From Microcaldota archaeon (GTDB lineage Archaea; Micrarchaeota; Micrarchaeia; Micrarchaeales; CABMGC01): DNA of 8,868 nt. Of the stretch, positions 7,009 to 8,868 are shown one piece after another. Under the pieces are notes generated by a model. The model had not been told where the DNA came from. It did not search any database and saw only the letters and a program-made list of their open reading frames with translations. The stretch is taken from positions 1 through 8,868 of the forward strand of contig JAKACG010000029.1 of assembly GCA_021821605.1 (NCBI GenBank). Direction: 5' to 3'. Both the position numbers and the translations under genes were made by a program. Position 1 is the stretch's first letter, and every line of letters begins with the position of its first letter.

Positions 7009-7018
7009 ATATATATAG
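7009..7018 (-). promoter_or_regulatory. Candidate box A promoter of the unknown cassette
   Basis: The minus strand reads CTATATATAT, about 32-41 bases before the ATG at 6977. With the usual 25-base spacing, transcription would begin near 6988, leaving a leader of about 11 bases that contains the GGT ribosome contact. The intergenic stretch also holds the 10-bp tandem repeat at 7050-7069. Confidence 0.5.
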
Positions 7019-7049
7019 TTTTACAGAGCCTAGCACAATAGTCTATGTT

Positions 7050-7069
7050 GTAGTATTTTGTAGTATTTT
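7050..7069. repeat. 10-bp tandem duplication upstream of the unknown cassette
   Basis: GTAGTATTTT is repeated twice without a gap (7050-7059, 7060-7069). It sits roughly 35-60 bases upstream of the cassette's box A, where archaeal regulator sites may lie, but it could equally be slippage in AT-rich DNA. Confidence 0.7.
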
Positions 7070-7098
7070 TTACTTACTTTTTTATTATCAAACCTTTG

Positions 7099-7103
7099 AA
7101 AAA
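7099..7103 (-). terminator. short oligo-T after tRNA-Ser
   Basis: Immediately 3' of the tRNA-Ser discriminator the minus strand reads CCTTCTTTTTC. The pyrimidine tract with five T is the only plausible termination signal before the unknown cassette's promoter. Confidence 0.4.
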
Positions 7104-7108
7104 GAAGG

Positions 7109-7230
7109 CGCCGGGGGCGAGAATCGAACTCGCAGGGGCCATTACTAGCCGAACAGCTTAGCAGGCTGCCGCCATTTAGTGCAACTCTTATTGTTTGCAA
7201 CCAAAGTTTGTACCACTAGGCGACCCCGGC
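7109..7230 (-). tRNA. tRNA-Ser (anticodon GCT) with a D-loop intron
   Basis: On the minus strand the acceptor GCCGGGG (7230-7224) pairs with CCCCGGC (7116-7110), with discriminator G at 7109. The T arm is GCGAG-TTCGATT-CTCGC. The anticodon stem GCAGC/GCTGT holds loop CTGCTAA with anticodon GCT, reading AGC/AGU serine codons. The long variable arm (19 nt, stem GGCT/GGCC) is the class II serine hallmark. The D-loop is interrupted by 36 extra bases (7176-7211). Removing them restores a normal D arm, GCC-TAGTGGTAT-GGC, and an 86-nt mature tRNA. CCA is not fully encoded. It lies 51 bp downstream of the SRP RNA on the same strand. A weak TATA-like element in this gap (CATATATTA) leaves separate or joint transcription open. 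Confidence 0.93.
7176..7211 (-). other. Non-canonical tRNA intron in the D-loop of tRNA-Ser(GCT)
   Basis: A 36-nt archaeal tRNA intron inserted after position 20 (equivalently after 21, because an A is repeated at both junctions). A bulge-helix-bulge can be drawn. Exon bases AGTG (7217-7214) pair with intron bases CACT (7181-7178). Three-base bulges are GT|A (7213-7211) and AA|A (7177-7175), and an inner helix is CAA (7210-7208) with TTG (7184-7182). Cutting after the second base of each bulge gives exactly the ends stated. Such introns are removed by the archaeal splicing endonuclease; sites outside the anticodon loop need an enzyme with broadened specificity. Confidence 0.82.
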
Positions 7231-7281
7231 ACAATTAAGTTTAATATATGAAGCACAATGTTTATTAATTAACTCATATAA

Positions 7282-7576
7282 GCAGCAGAACCGTTTTCAC
7301 ATCATAAAAAATATACAAAGTGATCTGCACTTTGGCTCAGCCCCGTATCTTCAGAGCATAGCCCTTTGTACGCAATATGGCTTATTGCCATTTATGCTAT
7401 ATACGTAGGGTTGCTCCTTCCGGCCTGGCCCGTTTAATATGTAGAACCACCACTGAAGGCAAAGCCTCAACGCTTCGGTACAGGCTTTGCATACATTTAT
7501 GACACTATACGGCATTAGGCCCGCCTAAAGGGGATTTGCGATATGGGAAACCCCTAGCTTCCCGCCGTTCTGCTGC
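7282..7576 (-). ncRNA. ffs: Archaeal SRP RNA (7S RNA)
   Basis: The RNA scaffold of the signal recognition particle, binding SRP54 and SRP19 and directing ribosomes to the membrane. The helix 8 hallmark is present on the minus strand at 7431-7408: GGGCCAGGCC, the GGAA tetraloop, then GGAGCAACCC, which is the SRP54 site. Helix 6 (SRP19 site) is GCAAAGCCT (7490-7482) paired with AGGCTTTGC (7467-7459). The RNA ends close on each other: GCAGCAGAAC (7576-7567) pairs perfectly with GTTCTGCTGC (7291-7282), which is the archaeal helix 1. Parts of helix 5 are visible as TCATAAA/TTTATGA and CTTCAG/CTGAAG. The 5' Alu part has GGGG/CCCC stem-loops. The 295-nt span fits archaeal 7S RNA (about 300 nt). The true ends may extend a few A/T pairs beyond the stated limits. 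Confidence 0.96.
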
Positions 7577-7634
7577 ATATATTTATCTAAGTTAAGTATT
7601 AATAGCTTTACTGAGAAGTATACATGGTGTTAAT
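7577..7634. promoter_or_regulatory. Divergent promoter region, SRP RNA (-) and aIF2 beta (+)
   Basis: These 58 bases separate two divergent units. Toward the SRP RNA the minus strand has TATTAATA (7605-7598), centred about 25 bases from the predicted 5' end. Toward aIF2 beta the plus strand has TATATTTAT (about 7578-7586), predicting a start near 7608 and a leader of roughly 27 bases that includes GGTG at 7626-7629. The two box A elements are close together, so initiation in one direction may affect the other. Confidence 0.5.
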
Positions 7635-8042
7635 TTGAATTATGAGCAGTTATTAGACAGTGCATTTAAGGAATTACCTACACTCTCAATAGAAAAATCA
7701 GACTTTCAGATACCTGTAGCAGATACATTAATCCAAGGAAGCAAAACTATTTTAAAAAATATTGAGCAGATAGCTGATAAAGCTAGAAGAAGTGAAGATG
7801 ATATTGCAAAGTATCTAACTAAGGAATTAGCTGCTCCGGTTAGCGTAAATAATCACGTTCTTGAAATAAACGCAAAAATAAATGCAAGCAGCTTAAACTC
7901 TAAGATAGAGGCTTACTTCAAAACTTATGTAATCTGCAAAGAGTGTGGCAAGCCAGACACTCATTTTGAACAGAGAGATAGAGGATATGTTACATTGGTA
8001 TGCGAAGCTTGCGGAGCTAGATATACCGTTAAAAGCTATTAG
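7635..8042 (+). CDS. Translation initiation factor aIF2 subunit beta
   Basis: A 135-residue subunit of the heterotrimeric aIF2, which carries Met-tRNAi to the small ribosomal subunit. The N-terminus MNYEQLLDSAFKELP is the family's gamma-binding helix. A central alpha-beta domain (about 35-98) includes KYLTKELAAPVSV and NHVLEINAKI. The C-terminal zinc ribbon has four cysteines, CKEC (101, 104) and CEAC (123, 126), ending YTVKSY. The length matches archaeal aIF2 beta (about 135-140). The start is TTG: no in-frame ATG or GTG lies upstream, the residues from TTG onward align with the family, and GGTG sits five bases before it. The aIF1A gene follows 8 bp downstream, so the two are cotranscribed. 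Confidence 0.96.
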   Translation: MNYEQLLDSAFKELPTLSIEKSDFQIPVADTLIQGSKTILKNIEQIADKARRSEDDIAKYLTKELAAPVSVNNHVLEINAKINASSLNSKIEAYFKTYVICKECGKPDTHFEQRDRGYVTLVCEACGARYTVKSY

Positions 8043-8050
8043 GGATATGT

Positions 8051-8356
8051 ATGTATAAAAAACCTGGACAACAAGAGGAGCAACATAGATTAATTTTACC
8101 TAGAGATAATGAGATAATCGGAGTGGTCACTAAGTGCTCTGGTGCAACAAATTTTATTGTTTTTTGTTCGGATAAAAACGAAAGAACCTGTGCAATACCT
8201 GGCAGGTTAAAAAGAAGATTTTGGATTAAAGAAGGCGATATAGTGCTTGTCAAACCATGGATAGTTCAAGGCAATGAAAGAGGAGATATAATATGGAGAT
8301 ACAGCATCATGGATAAAAGCTTACTTAAACAAAAAGGGTATGAAGTACCTACATAA
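8051..8356 (+). CDS. Translation initiation factor aIF1A
   Basis: A 101-residue S1/OB-fold factor that binds the A-site region of the small ribosomal subunit during initiation. The body, LPRDNEIIGVVTKCSGATNFIVFCSDKNERTCAIPGRLKRRFWIKEGDIVLVKPWIVQ, shows the family's conserved R-x-P-G-(K/R) loop (here CAIPGRLKRR), WIKEGD and KPW motifs, ending in DIIWRYS. The length is normal. The ATG at 8051 is chosen over the ATG at 8047, which hits a stop after three codons. The ribosome site AGGGAT (8041-8046) overlaps the aIF2 beta stop, so translation is probably coupled. The N-terminal basic tail is short (MYKKPGQQEEQHR). Confidence 0.96.
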   Translation: MYKKPGQQEEQHRLILPRDNEIIGVVTKCSGATNFIVFCSDKNERTCAIPGRLKRRFWIKEGDIVLVKPWIVQGNERGDIIWRYSIMDKSLLKQKGYEVPT

Positions 8357-8394
8357 TATAATAAAAATTCAAATTATTTTATTAGTAACTATAG

Positions 8395-8401
8395 AAAAAA
8401 A
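8395..8401 (-). terminator. oligo-T terminator of the RIO1 gene, in the convergent intergenic region
   Basis: Minus-strand transcription leaving RIO1 meets seven consecutive T (8401-8395). For the opposite direction, aIF1A transcripts meet TTTTT at 8416-8420. An 8-bp inverted repeat, TCATTAGT (8405-8412) and ACTAATGA (8447-8454), spans the same gap and could form a weak bidirectional hairpin. Confidence 0.45.
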
Positions 8402-8454
8402 TATTCATTAGTCAGTTTTTGCTTTGATTTCTTATCATTTATAATTACTAATGA

Positions 8455-8868
8455 CTACGCCTTGCGAATATCAGATAAGATAGAGTCTATATCACTTTCT
8501 ATTTGATACTTTCTTCTAAAATAATTTAGTATTATATCAACATCACGTTCAAAAAATGTTTCAAACATCGGATGACCTTTTACAACTGCTTGTCCAAAAT
8601 CTATCAAAAATGGAGTATTGTTGTGCATTAAAATATTATACTCGCTGATGTCAGCATGAACCATTTTTCCTCTATACATAAGCTTTATGTTTTTTAATAT
8701 TTCTGCTAGTATCTCCTTGGGATTTTCAAGAACCGTGTCCTTTAACATAAAAGCAGGATTGCCATCTTTATCACCTATAAACTCCATTACAAGAACATTC
8801 CCTATTGCCTTGTAGGGTTTTGGGCAGTAAACGCCAAGTTCATTGGCAAGCTTTAAATTTCCAAACTC
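8455..8868 (-). CDS. RIO1-type serine protein kinase, partial (N-terminus outside window)
   Basis: The C-terminal 137 residues of a RIO1 kinase, involved in late 40S/30S ribosomal subunit maturation. The frame stays open to the right edge, beyond an internal Met at 8787, and those 27 extra residues (EFGNLKLANELGVYCPKP ... NVLVMEFIGD) match the family's hinge region, so the true start lies outside. The catalytic loop is HADISEYNIL (Asp and Asn of the RIO 'HxDxxxxN' motif). The metal-binding loop is LIDFGQAVVKGHPMFETFFERD, the archaeal RIO1 style of ID-x-GQAV followed by HPM-E. The family's C-terminal helix follows (DVDIILNYFRRKY). All catalytic residues visible here are intact. It is convergent with aIF1A, whereas archaeal RIO1 is often colinear with it. 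Confidence 0.95.
   Translation of the reverse strand, partial: EFGNLKLANELGVYCPKPYKAIGNVLVMEFIGDKDGNPAFMLKDTVLENPKEILAEILKNIKLMYRGKMVHADISEYNILMHNNTPFLIDFGQAVVKGHPMFETFFERDVDIILNYFRRKYQIESDIDSILSDIRKA

Noticed and set aside
7109..7230. The tRNA-Ser could be a pseudogene because of the enlarged D-loop.
   Set aside because: All stems pair, the discriminator and class II variable arm are intact, and removing a 36-base segment with bulge-helix-bulge junctions restores a normal D arm.
7282..7576. The palindromic, GC-richer block could be a mobile element with terminal inverted repeats (GCAGCAGAAC at one end and its complement at the other).
   Set aside because: The ends are helix 1 of the SRP RNA, and the helix 6 and helix 8 signatures inside settle its identity; there is no transposase.
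8029..8253. Minus-strand open frame overlapping aIF2 beta and aIF1A.
   Set aside because: Lies entirely opposite conserved initiation-factor genes.
8455..8787. RIO1 read as a complete 110-residue protein starting at the ATG at 8787.
   Set aside because: The frame continues to the window edge and the extra residues match the RIO1 hinge region, so the Met is internal.

Overview
The window reads as an AT-rich archaeal chromosome segment. The archaeal call rests on several independent signs: initiation factors aIF2 beta and aIF1A, an archaeal-type RIO1 kinase, an archaeal SRP (7S) RNA with a complete helix 8 hallmark, a tRNA-Ser with a bulge-helix-bulge intron, TATA-type box A promoters lying so close to start codons that transcripts would be leaderless or nearly so, and oligo-T terminators. 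The low GC, tight gene packing and the odd position of the tRNA intron would suit a small-genome DPANN/ARMAN-like archaeon, but that placement is only an inference. No IS element, CRISPR array, integrase or broken gene is visible.

Layout, left to right. (1) 13-87: tRNA-Arg(GCG) on +, followed by a pyrimidine-rich terminator with a 14-bp tandem duplication. (2) 137-3902, minus strand: a three-gene ABC export operon in the order ATPase (LolD/MacB type), secreted membrane-anchored COG1361/S-layer-like repeat protein, then FtsX/MacB-type permease; the last two genes overlap by 4 bp (ATGA). (3) 3996-4796, minus: a 5'-methylthioadenosine phosphorylase-family enzyme with its own leaderless promoter. 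(4) 4851-6977, minus: a cassette of three uncharacterised genes. Two encode helical proteins that share an Asn-Pro-Asn-Leu-Ser repeat motif resembling variant-leucine-rich/HEAT-like repeats. The promoter-proximal one seems to end in a RelE/ParE-like fold domain behind a helical N-terminal half. This cassette is the most novel part of the window. (5) 7109-7576, minus: SRP RNA followed 51 bp downstream by tRNA-Ser(GCT), whose D-loop carries a 36-nt intron. (6) 7635-8356, plus: aIF2 beta and aIF1A in tandem, divergent from the SRP RNA. (7) 8455 to the right edge, minus: the C-terminal part of a RIO1 kinase, convergent with aIF1A.

The right half is a translation/secretion neighbourhood (SRP RNA, tRNA-Ser, aIF2 beta, aIF1A, RIO1). 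The left half is an envelope export system. The unknown cassette sits between housekeeping units, as expected of a lineage-specific insertion.
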